A stretch of DNA of 64,000 nucleotides from Biomphalaria glabrata (lineage: Eukaryota > Mollusca > Gastropoda > Planorbidae), in NCBI RefSeq assembly GCF_947242115.1, contig NC_074720.1:27815145-27879144 (forward strand), given 5' to 3'. This document shows, piece after piece, positions 21,450 to 36,925 of the stretch; position 1 is the first letter of the stretch, and every line of letters starts with the position of its first letter. The notes under the pieces are model-generated. The model did no database searches and had not been told where the DNA came from. It saw only the letters and a list, made by a program, of their open reading frames with translations. The translations under genes were made by a program, and so were the position numbers.

Positions 21450-22270
21450 GGACTGCAGTATTTTACGTGGTTGCGCAGCACCAGCTGCGACCTACATAGT
21501 TTGCCACACCGAACGCAAACATAACCATTATAATGTCGGTGGTCGATTTAGATTCTCTTCTCGCCGTCTAGGTCAGTCCTTGGCAATTGATTTTCTTTTG
21601 TGTATCCCGCGGTCTTTATAAAAAATCTCCAGCTGTCTCTTTCTGAAGCCGCCTGCAGTCACATTCCCTATTTTTTGTCAGTTAAAGCAAGTTGGTGCCT
21701 AAGCTGGTCTTTCTGTGGGACATCTCTGTTACATCTTATTTAAAAGACTGCCTTTTGCTAACGTTTGTCCCCCCCCCCCATACGGGATAGTGCTTTTTTT
21801 TTTAGCGTAACTGTCGGACTATAAGGAGTTCCTCTATACTGTCCATACCGATGTTCGCTAGAACATCGCTGTTTGTAGTGCGGTCTTTCCAGCGTTTGTC
21901 CATGATTGAGTGAAAACATCTTTAGTGAAAGCGTTCAAGACGTCTTAGTTGTTTTCTGTATAATACCCATGTCTAAGATCGACACAGTAGGGTTGAGAAA
22001 ACCACTGCTTAGTAGACACTGATTTTTGTAGTCAGGCGGAGCGATTTATTCCGTCAACTTACTCCTGGATGCGTCCAAAGGCACGGTTATCAACTTCCCT
22101 TGAAACGATGCATCATTCGATACCATGCTTCCTACATATGTGAAGCGGTCTACCACGTTAAGGGGATCTCTATTTATGGGGAACTTTGGGGCTGAGGAGG
22201 TTTTATTGGGTGACTTCTGGAACATGATTTCTGTTGTTGTTGTTTTTTTTATGTTTATATATGTGAGCAG
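21450..22270 (-). mobile_element. LINE 3' end with zinc-finger-like tail
   Basis: Minus strand from 22230: TEIMFQKSPNKTS, then VVDRFTYVGSMVSNDASF, the late reverse transcriptase 'K.K...M' and 'V..F.YLGS..S' blocks. Frame-shifted remnants of the 'H..RCLR.I..I.WQD...N..VL' region follow, then YNGYVCVRCGKLCRSQLVLR and NHVKYC near 21540-21458. The last block is a C-x2-C...H-x4-C finger-like motif that ends this LINE type. Related tails lie at 37290-37385, 47140-47270 (plus) and 47270-47400 (minus). Confidence 0.65.
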
Positions 22271-22329
22271 GTCAGGAGGCTCTGGAGTGAGACCTATTCT
22301 GTGCTCAACATTAAATTTTATACAGTAGG

Positions 22330-22546
22330 CAGATGTTAGCGCTACTGGGTGGGCTCAATCTGTGACACCTTAGTCTACGACCAAGGGGATAGAGTCACCA
22401 AAGTAACCAGACAACTAGACTAAACTAACTAACTAAAGCAAGAAACAAACTTTAGTTTAGGATAAATAAAACAAAAAGAAACTTTATTTACATTTACAAA
22501 AAATAAATCAATAATAAAATATAATGGGTACACTAAAACTAAACAA
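22330..22546. other. Left flank of the giant minisatellite
   Basis: Contains TGTGACACCTTAGTCTACG (22360 onward) and, on the minus strand, AATAAAG (around 22490), a polyadenylation-type signal. No ORF. It may be the end of the transcription unit or repeat that hosts the array, but this is not demonstrated. Confidence 0.3.
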
Positions 22547-25500
22547 CTAATACTAACCCAAACTGATCCAACCAACTATCTAACCCAAACTGATCCAACC
22601 AACTATCTAACCCAAACTGATCCAACCAACTATCTAACCCAAACTGATCCAACCAACTATCTAACCCAAACTGATCCAACCAACTAATACTAACCCAAAC
22701 TGATCCAACCAACTATCTAACCCAAACTGATCCAACCAACTATCTAACCCAAACTGATCCAACCAACTATCTAACCCAAACTGATCCAACCAACTAATAC
22801 TAACCCAAACTGATCCAACCAACTATCTAACCCAAACTGATCCAACCAACTATCTAACCCAAACTGATCCAACCAACTATCTAACCCAAACTGATCCAAC
22901 CAACTAATACTAACCCAAACTGATCCAACCAACTATCTAACCCAAACTGATCCAACCAACTATCTAACCCAAACTGATCCAACCAACTATCTAACCCAAA
23001 CTGATCCAACCAACTATCTAACCCAAACTGATCCAACCAACTATCTAACCCAAACTGATCCAACCAACTATCTAACCCAAACTGATCCAACCAACTATCT
23101 AACCCAAACTGATCCAACCAACTATCTAACCCAAACTGATCCAACCAACTATCTAACCCAAACTGATCCAACCAACTAATACTAACCCAAACTGATCCAA
23201 CCAACTATCTAACCCAAACTGATCCAACCAACTATCTAACCCAAACTGATCCAACCAACTATCTAACCCAAAGTGATCCAACCAACTATCTAACCCAAAC
23301 TGATCCAACCAACTATCTAACCCAAACTGATCCAACCAACTAATACTAACCCAAACTGATCCAACCAACTATCTAACCCAAACTGATCCAACCAACTATC
23401 TAACCCAAACTGATCCAACCAACTAATACTAACCCAAACTGATTCAACCAACTATCTAACCCAAACTGATCCAACCAACTATCTAACCCAAAGTGATCCA
23501 ACCAACTATCTAACCCAAACTGATCCAACAAACTATCTAACCCAAACTGATCCAACCAACTATCTAACCCAAACTGATCCAACCAACTATCTAACCCAAA
23601 CTGATCCAACCAACTATCTAACCCAAACTGATCCAACCAACTATCTAACCCAAACTGATCCAACCAACTATCTAACCCAAACTGATCCAACCAACTATCT
23701 AACCCAAACTGATCCAACCAACTATCTAACCCAAACTGATCCAACCAACTAATACTAACCCAAACTGATCCAACCAACTAATACTAACCCAAACTGATCC
23801 AACCAACTATCTAACCCAAACTGATCCAACCAACTATCTAACCCAAACTGATCCAACCAACTAATACTAACCCAAACTGATCCAACCAACTAATACTAAC
23901 CCAAACTGATCCAACCAACTATCTAACCCAAACTGATCCAACCAACTATCTAACCCAAACTGATCCAACCAACTATCTAACCCAAACTGATCCAACCAAC
24001 TATCTAACCCAAACTGATCCAACCAACTAATACTAACCCAAACTGATCCAACCAACTATCTAACCCAAACTGATCCAACCAACTATCTAACCCAAACTGA
24101 TCCAACCAACTATCTAACCCAAACTGATCCAACCAACTATCTAACCCAAACTGATCCAACCAACTAATACTAACCCAAACTGATCCAACCAACTATCTAA
24201 CCCAAACTGATCCAACCAACTATCTAACCCAAACTGATCCAACCAACTATCTAACCCAAACTGATCCGACCAACTAATACTAACCCAAACTGATCCAACC
24301 AACTATCTAACCCAAACTGATCCAACCAACTATCTAACCCAAACTGATCCAACCAACTAATACTAACCCAAACTGATCCAACCAACTAATACTAACCCAA
24401 ACTGATCCAACCAACTATCTAACCCAAACTGATCCAACCAACTATCTAACCCAAACTGATCCAACCAACTAATACTAACCCAAACTGATCCAACCAACTA
24501 ATACTAACCAAAACTGATCCAACCAACTATCTAACCTAAACTGATCCAACCAACTATCTAACCCAAACTGATCCAACCAACTATCTAACCCAAACTGATC
24601 CAACCAACTATCTAGCCCAAACTGATTCAACCAACTATCTAACCCAAACTGATCCAACCAACTATCTAACCCAAACTGATCCAACCAACTATCTAACCCA
24701 AACTGATCCAACCAACTATCTAACCCAAACTGATCCAACCAACTATCTAACCCAAACTGATCCAACCAACTATCTAACCCAAACTGATCCAACCAACTAA
24801 TACTAACCCAAACTGATCCAACCAACTATCTAACCCAAACTGATCCAACCAACTATCTAACCCAAACTGATCCAACCAACTATCTAACCCAAACTGATCC
24901 AACCAACTATCTAACCCAAACTGATCCAACCAACTAATACTAACCCAAACTGATCCAACCAACTATCTAACCCAAACTGATCCAACCAACTATCTAACCC
25001 AAACTGATCCAACCAACTATCTAACCCAAACTGATCCAACCAACTATCTAACCCAAACTGATCCAACCAACTATCTAACCCAAACTGATCCAACCAACTA
25101 TCTAACCCAAACTGATCCAACCAACTATCTAACCCAAACTGATCCAACCAACTATCGAACCCAAACTGATCCAACCAACTATCTAACCCAAACTGATCCA
25201 ACCAACTATCTAACCCAAACTGATCCAACCAACTATCTAACCCAAACTGATCCAACCAACTATCTAACCCAAACTGATCCAACCAACTATCTAACCCAAA
25301 CTGATCCAACCAACTATCTAACCCAAACTGATCCAACCAACTAATACTAACCCAAACTGATCCAACCAAATATCTAACCCAAACTGATCCAAACAACTAT
25401 CTAACCCAAACTGATCCAACCAACTATCTAACCCAAACTGATCCAACCAACTATCTAACCCAAACTGATCCAACCAACTAATACTAACCCAAACTGATCC

Positions 25501-28500
25501 AACCAACTATCTAACCCAAACTGATCCAACCAACTATCTAACCCAAACTGATCCAACCAACTATCTAACCCAAACTGATCCAACCAACTAATACTAACCC
25601 AAACTGATCCAACCAACTATCTAACCCAAACTGATCCAACCAACTATCTAACCCAAACTGATCCAACCAACTATTTAACCCAAACTGATCCAACCAACTA
25701 TCTAACCCAAACTGATCCAACCAACTATCTAACCCAAACTGATCCAACCAACTAATACTAACCCAAACTGATCCAACCAACTATCTAACCCAAACTGATC
25801 CAACCAACTATCTAACCCAAACTGATCCAACCAACTATCTAACCCAAACTGATCCAACCAACTATCTAACCCAAACTGATCCAACCAACTATCTAACCCA
25901 AACTGATCCAACCAACTATCTAACCCAAACTGATCCAACCAACTAATACTAACCCAAACTGATCCAACCAACTATCTAACCCAAACTGATCCAACCAACT
26001 ATCTAACCCAAACTGATCCAACCAACTATCTAACCCAAACTGATCCAACCAACTATCTAACCCAAACTGATCCAACCAACTATCTAACCCAAACTGATCC
26101 AACCAACTATCTAACCCAAACTGATCCAACCAACTATCTAACCCAAACTGATCCAACCAACTATCTAACCCAAACTGATCCAACCAACTATCTAACCCAA
26201 ACTGATCCAACCAACTATCTAACCCAAACTGATCCAACCAACTATCTAACCCAAACTGATCCAACCAACTATCTGACCCAAACTGATCCAACCAACTATC
26301 TAACCCAAACTAATCCAACCAACTAATACTAACCCAAACTGATCCAACCAACTATCTAACCCAAAGTGATCCAACCAACTATCTAACCCAAACTGATCCA
26401 ACCAACTATCTAACCCAAACTGATCCAACCAACTATCTAACCCAAACTGATCCAACCAACTATCTAACCCAAACTGATCCAACCAACTATCTAACCCAAA
26501 CTGATCCAACCAACTATCTAACCCAAACTGATCCAACCAACTATCTAACCCAAACTGATCCAACCAACTAATACTAACCCAAACTGATCCAACCAACTAT
26601 CTAACCCAAACTGATCCAACCAACTATCTAACCCAAACTGATCCAACCAACTATCTAACCCAAACTGATCCGACCAACTAATACTAACCCAAACTGATCC
26701 AACCAACTATCTAACCCAAACTGATCCAACCAACTATCTAACCCAAACTGATCCAACCAACTAATACTAACCCAAACTGATCCAACCAACTAATACTAAC
26801 CCAAACTGATCCAACCAACTATCTAACCCAAACTGATCCAACCAACTATCTAACCCAAACTGATCCAACCAACTAATACTAACCCAAACTGATCCAACCA
26901 ACTAATACTAACCCAAACTGATCCAACCAACTATCTAACCCAAACTGATCCAACCAACTATCTAACCCAAACTGATCCAACCAACTATCTAACCCAAACT
27001 GATCCAACCAACTAATACTAACCCAAACTGATCCAACCAACTATCTAACCCAAACTGATCCAACCAACTATCTAACCCAAACTGATCCAACCAACTATCT
27101 AACCCAAACTGATCCAACCAACTATCTAACCCAAACTGATCCAACCAACTAATACTAACCCAAACTGATCCAACCAACTATCTAACCCAAACTGATCCAA
27201 CCAACTATCTAACCCAAACTGATCCAACATACTATCTAACCCAAACTGATCCGACCAACTAATACTAACCCAAACTGATCCAACCAACTATCTAACCCAA
27301 ACTGATCCAACCAACTATCTAACCCAAACTGATCCAACCAACTATCTAACCCAAACTGATCCAACCAACTAATACTAACCCAAACTGATCCAACCAACTA
27401 TCTAACCCAAACTGATCCAACCAACTATCTAACCCAAACTGATCCAACCAACTATCTAACCCAAACTGATCCAACCAACTATCTAACCCAAACTGATCCA
27501 ACCAACTAATACTAACCCAAACTGATCCAACCAACTATCTAACCCAAACTGATCCAACCAACTATCTAACCCAAACTGATCCAACATACTATCTAACCCA
27601 AACTGATCCGACCAACTAATACTAACCCAAACTGATCCAACCAACTATCTAACCCAAACTGATCCAACCAACTATCTAACCCAAACTGATCCAACCAACT
27701 AATACTAACCCAAACTGATCCAACCAACTAATACTAACCCAAACTGATCCAACCAACTATCTAACCCAAACTGATCCAACCAACTATCTAACCCAAACTG
27801 ATCCAACATACTATCTAACCCAAACTGATCCGACCAACTAATACTAACCCAAACTGATCCAACCAACTATCTAACCCAAACTGATCCAACCAACTATCTA
27901 ACCCAAACTGATCCAACCAACTAATACTAACCCAAACTGATCCAACCAACTAATACTAACCCAAACTGATCCAACCAACTATCTAACCCAAACTGATCCA
28001 ACCAACTATCTAACCCAAACTGATCCAACCAACTAATACTAACCCAAACTGATCCAACCAACTAATACTAACCCAAACTGATCCAACCAACTATCTAACC
28101 TAAACTGATCCAACCAACTATCTAACCCAAACTGATCCAACCAACTAATACTAACCCAAACTGATCCAACCAACTATCTAACCCAAACTGATCCAACCAA
28201 CTAATACTAACCCAAACTGATCCAACCAACTATCTAACCCAAACTGATCCAACCAACTATCTAACCCAAACTGATCCAACCAACTATCTAACCCAAACTG
28301 ATCCAACCAACTATCTAACCCAAACTGATCCAACCAACTAATACTAACCCAAACTGATCCAACCAACTATCTAACCCAAACTGATCCAACCAACTATCTA
28401 ACCCAAACTGATCCAACCAACTATCTAACCCAAACTGATCCGACCAACTAATACTAACCCAAACTGATCCAACCAACTATCTAACCCAAACTGATCCAAC

Positions 28501-31500
28501 CAACTATCTAACCCAAACTGATCCAACCAACTAATACTAACCCAAACTGATCCAACCAACTAATACTAACCCAAACTGATCCAACCAACTATCTAACCCA
28601 AACTGATCCAACCAACTATCTAACCCAAACTGATCCAACCAACTAATACTAACCCAAACTGATCCAACCAACTAATACTAACCAAAACTGATCCAACCAA
28701 CTATCTAACCTAAACTGATCCAACCAACTATCTAACCCAAACTGATCCAACCAACTATCTAACCCAAACTGATCCAACCAACTATCTAGCCCAAACTGAT
28801 CCAACCAACTATCTAACCCAAACTGATCCAACCAACTATCTAACCCAAACTGATCCAACCAACTATCTAACCCAAACTGATCCAACCAACTATCTAACCC
28901 AAACTGATCCAACCAACTATCTAACCCAAACTGATCCAACCAACTATCTAACCCAAACTGATCCAACCAACTAATACTAACCCAAACTGATCCAACCAAC
29001 TATCTAACCCAAACTGATCCAACCAACTATCTAACCCAAACTGATCCAACCAACTATCTAACCCAAACTGATCCAACCAACTATCTAACCCAAACTGATC
29101 CAACCAACTAATACTAACCCAAACTGATCCAACCAACTATCTAACCCAAACTGATCCAACCAACTATCTAACCCAAACTGATCCAACCAACTATCTAACC
29201 CAAACTGATCCAACCAACTATCTAACCCAAACTGATCCAACCAACTATCTAACCCAAACTGATCCAACCAACTATCTAACCCAAACTGATCCAACCAACT
29301 ATCTAACCCAAACTGATCCAACCAACTATCTAACCCAAACTGATCCAACCAACTATCTAACCCAAACTGATCCAACCAACTATCGAACCCAAACTGATCC
29401 AACCAACTATCTAACCCAAACTGATCCAACCAACTATCTAACCCAAAGTGATCCAACCAACTATCTAACCCAAACTGATCCAACCAACTATCTAACCCAA
29501 ACTGATCCAACCAACTATCTAACCCAAACTGATCCAACCAACTATCTAACCCAAACTGATCCAACCAACTAATACTAACCCAAACTGATCCAACCAACTA
29601 TCTAACCCAAACTGATCCAACCAACTATCTAACCCAAACTGATCCAACCAACTATCTAACCCAAACTGATCCAACCAACTATCTAACCCAAACTGATCCA
29701 ACCAACTAATACTAACCCAAACTGATCCAACCAACTATCTAACCCAAACTGATCCAACCAACTATCTAACCCAAACTGATCCAACCAACTATCTAACCCA
29801 AACTGATCCAACCAACTAATACTAACCCAAACTGATCCAACCAACTATCTAACCCAAACTGATCCAACCAACTATCTAACCCAAACTGATCCAACCAACT
29901 ATTTAACCCAAACTGATCCAACCAACTAATACTAACCCAAACTGATCCAACCAACTATCTAACCCAAACTGATCCAACCAACTATCTAACCCAAACTGAT
30001 CCAACCAACTAATACTAACCCAAACTGATCCAACCAACTATCTAACCCAAACTGATCCAACCAACTATCTAACACAAACTGATCCAACCAACTATCTAAC
30101 CCAAACTGATCCAACCAACTATCTAACCCAAACTGATCCAACCAACTATCTAACCCAAACTGATCCAACCAACTATCTAACCCAAACTGATCCAACCAAC
30201 TAATACTAACCCAAACTGATCCAACCAACTATCTAACCCAAACTGATCCAACCAACTATCTAACCCAAACTGATCCAACCAACTATCTAACCCAAACTGA
30301 TCCAACCAACTATCTAACCCAAACTGATCCAACCAACTATCTAACCCAAACTGATCCAACCAACTAATACTAACCCAAACTGATCCAACCAACTATCTAA
30401 CCCAAACTGATCCAACCAACTATCTAACCCAAACTGATCCAACCAACTATCTAACCCAAACTGATCCAACCAACTATCTAACCCAAACTGATCCAACCAA
30501 CTATCTAACCCAAACTGATCCAACCAACTAATACTAACCCAAACTGATCCAACCAACTATCTAACCCAAACTGATCCAACCAACTATCTAACCCAAACTG
30601 ATCCAACCAACTATCTAACCCAAACTGATCCGACCAACTAATACTAACCCAAACTGATCCGACCAACTATCTAACCCAAACTGATCCAACCAACTATCTA
30701 ACCCAAACTGATCCAACCAACTAATACTAACCCAAACTGATCCAACCAACTAATACTAACCCAAACTGATCCAACCAACTATCTAACCCAAACTGATCCA
30801 ACCAACTATCTAACCCAAACTGATCCAACCAACTAATACTAACCCAAACTGATCCAACCAACTAATACTAACCCAAACTGATCCAACCAACTATCTAACC
30901 TAAACTGATCCAACCAACTATCTAACCCAAACTGATCCAACCAACTATCTAACCCAAACTGATCCAACCAACTATCTAGCCCAAACTGATCCAACCAACT
31001 ATCTAACCCAAACTGATCCAACCAACTATCTAACCCAAACTGATCCAACCAACTATCTAACCCAAACTGATCCAACCAACTATCTAACCCAAACTGATCC
31101 AACCAACTATCTAACCCAAACTGATCCAACCAACTATCTAACCCAAACTGATCCAACCAACTAATACTAACCCAAACTGATCCAACCAACTATCTAACCC
31201 AAACTGATCCAACCAACTATCTAACCCAAACTGATCCAACCAACTATCTAACCCAAACTGATCCAACCAACTATCTAACCCAAACTGATCCAACCAACTA
31301 ATACTAACCCAAACTGATCCAACCAACTATCTAACCCAAACTGATCCAACCAACTATCTAACCCAAACTGATCCAACCAACTATCTAACCCAAACTGATC
31401 CAACCAACTATCTAACCAAAACTGATCCAACCAACTATCTAACCCAAACTGATCCAACCAACTATCTAACCCAAACTGATCCAACCAACTATCTAACCCA

Positions 31501-34500
31501 AACTGATCCAACCAACTATCTAACCCAAACTGATCCAACCAACTATCTAACCCAAACTGATCCAACCAACTATCGAACCCAAACTGATCCAACCAACTAT
31601 CTAACCCAAACTGATCCAACCAACTATCTAACCCAAAGTGATCCAACCAACTATCTAACCCAAACTGATCCAACCAACTATCTAACCCAAACTGATCCAA
31701 CCAACTATCTAACCCAAACTGATCCAACCAACTAATACTAACCCAAACTGATCCAATCAACTATCTAACCCAAACTGATCCAACCAACTATCTAACCCAA
31801 ACTGATCCAACCAACTATCTAACCCAAACTGATCCAACCAACTATCTAACCCAAACTGATCCAACCAACTATCTAACCCAAACTGATCCAACCAACTATC
31901 TAACCCAAACTGATCCAACCAACTAATACTAACCCAAACTGATCCAACCAACTATCTAACCCAAACTGATCCAACCAACTATCTAACCCAAACTGATCCA
32001 ACCAACTATCTAACCCAAACTGATCCAACCAACTATCTAACCAAAACTGATCCAACCAACTATCTAACCCAAACTGATCCAACCAACTATCTAACCCAAA
32101 CTGATCCAACCAACTATCTAACCCAAACTGATCCAACCAACTATCTAACCCAAACTGATCCAACCAACTATCTAACCCAAACTGATCCAACCAACTATCT
32201 AACCCAAACTGATCCAACCAACTATCTAACCCAAACTGATCCAACCAACTATCTGACCCAAACTGATCCAACCAACTATCTAACCCAAACTAATCCAACC
32301 AACTAATACTAACCCAAACTGATCCAACCAACTATCTAACCCAAAGTGATCCAACCAACTATCTAACCCAAACTGATCCAACCAACTATCTAACCCAAAC
32401 TGATCCAACCAACTATCTAACCCAAACTGATCCAACCAACTATCTAACCCAAACTGATCCAACCAACTATCTAACCCAAACTGATCCAACCAACTATCTA
32501 ACCCAAACTGATCCAACCAACTATCTAACCCAAACTGATCCAACCAACTAATACTAACCCAAACTGATCCAACCAACTATCTAACCCAAACTGATCCAAC
32601 CAACTATCTAACCCAAACTGATCCAACCAACTATCTAACCCAAACTGATCCGACCAACTAATACTAACCCAAACTGATCCAACCAACTATCTAACCCAAA
32701 CTGATCCAACCAACTATCTAACCCAAACTGATCCAACCAACTAATACTAACCCAAACTGATCCAACCAACTAATACTAACCCAAACTGATCCAACCAACT
32801 ATCTAACCCAAACTGATCCAACCAACTATCTAACCCAAACTGATCCAACCAACTAATACTAACCCAAACTGATCCAACCAACTAATACTAACCCAAACTG
32901 ATCCAACCAACTATCTAACCCAAACTGATCCAACCAACTATCTAACCCAAACTGATCCAACCAACTATCTAACCCAAACTGATCCAACCAACTATCTAAC
33001 CCAAACTGATCCAACCAACTAATACTAACCCAAACTGATCCAACCAACTATCTAACCCAAACTGATCCAACCAACTATCTAACCCAAACTGATCCAACCA
33101 ACTATCTAACCCAAACTGATCCAACCAACTATCTAACCCAAACTGATCCAACCAACTAATACTAACCCAAACTGATCCAACCAACTATCTAACCCAAACT
33201 GATCCAACCAACTATCTAACCCAAACTGATCCAACCAACTATCTAACCCAAACTGATCCGACCAACTAATACTAACCCAAACTGATCCGACCAACTATCT
33301 AACCCAAACTGATCCAACCAACTATCTAACCCAAACTGATCCAACCAACTAATACTAACCCAAACTGATCCAACCAACTAATACTAACCCAAACTGATCC
33401 AACCAACTATCTAACCCAAACTGATCCAACCAACTATCTAACCCAAACTGATCCAACCAACTAATACTAACCCAAACTGATCCAACCAACTAATACTAAC
33501 CCAAACTGATCCAACCAACTATCTAACCTAAACTGATCCAACCAACTATCTAACCCAAACTGATCCAACCAACTATCTAACCCAAACTGATCCAACCAAC
33601 TATCTAGCCCAAACTGATCCAACCAACTATCTAACCCAAACTGATCCAACCAACTATCTAACCCAAACTGATCCAACCAACTATCTAACCCAAACTGATC
33701 CAACCAACTATCTAACCCAAACTGATCCAACCAACTATCTAACCCAAACTGATCCAACCAACTATCTAACCCAAACTGATCCAACCAACTAATACTAACC
33801 CAAACTGATCCAACCAACTATCTAACCCAAACTGATCCAACCAACTATCTAACCCAAACTGATCCAACCAACTATCTAACCCAAACTGATCCAACCAACT
33901 ATCTAACCCAAACTGATCCAACCAACTAATACTAACCCAAACTGATCCAACCAACTATCTAACCCAAACTGATCCAACCAACTATCTAACCCAAACTGAT
34001 CCAACCAACTATCTAACCCAAACTGATCCAACCAACTATCTAACCAAAACTGATCCAACCAACTATCTAACCCAAACTGATCCAACCAACTATCTAACCC
34101 AAACTGATCCAACCAACTATCTAACCCAAACTGATCCAACCAACTATCTAACCCAAACTGATCCAACCAACTATCTAACCCAAACTGATCCAACCAACTA
34201 TCGAACCCAAACTGATCCAACCAACTATCTAACCCAAACTGATCCAACCAACTATCTAACCCAAAGTGATCCAACCAACTATCTAACCCAAACTGATCCA
34301 ACCAACTATCTAACCCAAACTGATCCAACCAACTATCTAACCCAAACTGATCCAACCAACTAATACTAACCCAAACTGATCCAATCAACTATCTAACCCA
34401 AACTGATCCAACCAACTATCTAACCCAAACTGATCCAACCAACTATCTAACCCAAACTGATCCAACCAACTATTTAACCCAAACTGATCCAACCAACTAT

Positions 34501-36219
34501 CTAACCCAAACTGATCCAACCAACTATCTAACCCAAACTGATCCAACCAACTATCTAACCCAAACTGATCCAACCAACTAATACTAACCCAAACTGATCC
34601 AACCAACTATCTAACCCAAACTGATCCAACCAACTATCTAACCCAAACTGATCCAACCAACTATCTAACCCAAACTGATCCAACCAACTATCTAACCCAA
34701 ACTGATCCAACCAACTATCTAACCCAAACTGATCCAACCAACTATCTAACCCAAACTGATCCAACCAACTAATACTAACCCAAACTGATCCAACCAACTA
34801 TCTAACCCAAACTGATCCAACCAACTATCTAACCCAAACTGATCCAACCAACTATCTAACCCAAACTGATCCAACCAACTATCTAACCCAAACTGATCCA
34901 ACCAACTATCTAACCCAAACTGATCCAACCAACTATCTAACCCAAACTGATCCAACCAACTATCTAACCCAAACTGATCCAACCAACTATCTAACCCAAA
35001 CTGATCCAACCAACTATCTAACCCAAACTGATCCAACCAACTATCTAACCCAAACTGATCCAACCAACTATCTGACCCAAACTGATCCAACCAACTATCT
35101 AACCCAAACTAATCCAACCAACTAATACTAACCCAAACTGATCCAACCAACTATCTAACCCAAAGTGATCCAACCAACTATCTAACCCAAACTGATCCAA
35201 CCAACTATCTAACCCAAACTGATCCAACCAACTATCTAACCCAAACTGATCCAACCAACTATCTAACCCAAACTGATCCAACCAACTATCTAACCCAAAC
35301 TGATCCAACCAACTATCTAACCCAAACTGATCCAACCAACTATCTAACCCAAACTGATCCAACCAACTATCTAACCCAAACTGATCCAACCAACTATCTA
35401 ACCCAAACTGATCCAACCAACTATCTAACCCAAACTGATCCAACCAACTATCTAACCCAAACTGATCCAACCAACTATCTGACCCAAACTGATCCAACCA
35501 ACTATCTAACCCAAACTAATCCAACCAACAAATACTAACCCAAACTGATCCAACCAACTATCTAACCCAAAGTGATCCAACCAACTATCTAACCCAAACT
35601 GATCCAACCAACTATCTAACCCAAACTGATCCAACCAACTATCTAACCCAAACTGATCCAACCAACTATCTAACCCAAACTGATCCAACCAACTATCTAA
35701 CCCAAACTGATCCAACCAACTATCTAACCCAAACTGATCCAACCAACTATCTAACCCAAACTGATCCAACCAACTAATACTAACCCAAACTGATCCAACC
35801 AACTATCTAACCCAAACTGATCCAACCAACTATCTAACCCAAACTGATCCAACCAACTATCTAACCCAAACTGATCCAACCAACTATCTAACCCAAACTG
35901 ATCCAACCAACTATCTAACCCAAACTGATCTAACCAACTATCTAACCCAAACTGATCCAACCAACTATCTAACCCAAACTGATCCAACCAACTATCTAAC
36001 CCAAACTGATCCAACCAACTATCTAACCCAAACTGATCCAACCAACTATCTAACCCAAACTGATCCAACCAACTATCTAACCCAAACTGATCCAACCAAC
36101 TATCTAACCCAAACTGATCCAACCAACTATCTAACCCAAACTGATCCAACCAACTATCTAACCCAAACTGATCCAACCAACTAATACTAACCCAAACTGA
36201 TCCAACCAACTATCTAACT
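22547..36219. repeat. Giant 27/29-bp minisatellite (~13.7 kb, ~500 units)
   Basis: Two unit types alternate irregularly. Type A is 27 bp (TATCTAACCCAAACTGATCC + AACCAAC). Type B is 29 bp and begins TAATACTAACCC instead. Unit identity is very high; rare variants include TATCGAACCC, CTAGCCC, CTGACCC, AAAGTGATCC, CATACTATC and CCGACCAAC. These recur at fixed offsets, showing that multi-kilobase blocks were themselves duplicated. Because 27 is a multiple of three, minus-strand frames stay open as SWLDQFGLD repeats until a 29-bp unit shifts frame. Dozens of ORFs ending LVLVGWISLG are therefore by-products and not genes. The abrupt right end is at about 36219 (CTATCTAACTAAATCACT). Confidence 0.97.
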
Positions 36220-36800
36220 AAATCACTACAACTACTACACTAGACCTAGATCTACACTAACACACTACAATAAACTAGTCTAGATCTACAATATTCTACT
36301 ACTACAACCAACCCATAACACTAAAACTAAAACAAGAACATCTTAGTCTCAGTACATTACTATTAGTATTCACTAAGACTAAGAACAGACTAAACCACTA
36401 AGACTAACTCACTAAGGCGTCCAAGTCTAAGGCAACACTACACTCTACAGAAACAAAATAATACTAGTCTAGATCTACAGCAGCAGCTTAAAGCAGCAAT
36501 ATTAGATACAGCAGCATGTATTTCAGCAGCTATATTCAGCAGTTAGATCTATATTCAGCAGTAATAATAGCCTGCAATACATAAATGCAAAACTATAAAT
36601 ACAAAATCATATATTCTATTAGATCTAGAACATGAACAACATATTCATATCATGCTAAACTGGGCGCCGCCATTTTTAATACAGCATGTTGGGAACAACT
36701 GCCAACTAGAAAATAAAACTAAATTAAAATATATCTAGCATATTTACACATAGTGTGACATATATCTAGTAAAAGAAAATATAAAATATTTCTACACTTA
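36220..36800. other. Right flank of the minisatellite, TAGATCTA-rich
   Basis: AT-rich sequence with repeated TCTAGATCTA and CAGCAGC motifs (36240-36620). No ORF and no recognised transposon. Confidence 0.4.
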
Positions 36801-36801
36801 C

Positions 36802-36925
36802 AGGCCGTCCCAGGTACAGAAATATGGCAATGATTAAATTATCATACGCCAGATCACTAAGATCATCAACTGTCACACAGACATTGATATACTTTACTGA
36901 CCTGGAGGCTCCAGGTTCCTACTAC
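36802..36925 (-). other. Possible minus-strand exon next to the minisatellite
   Basis: The minus strand is open over about 40 codons, ending VDDLSDLAYDNLIIAIFLYL, then GRP, then a consensus donor GTAAGTG at 36801-36795. An upstream stop limits it, and I recognise no domain. It could be a coding or 5' UTR exon whose downstream intron holds the giant minisatellite, or chance. Confidence 0.2.

Noticed and set aside
22881-36209. Dozens of minus-strand ORFs with SWLDQFGLD repeats
   Set aside because: They arise because the 27-bp unit is a multiple of three and has no stop in that frame. Every 29-bp unit shifts frame and ends them with the same LVLVGWISLG text. Substitutions ignore codon position, and there are no splice or start signals.
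36760-36883. A 123-bp minus-strand segment starting TGTGACA and ending TGTCACA that could be a tiny LTR
   Set aside because: No second copy is found in the window and there is no primer site; the match is limited to seven bases at each end.
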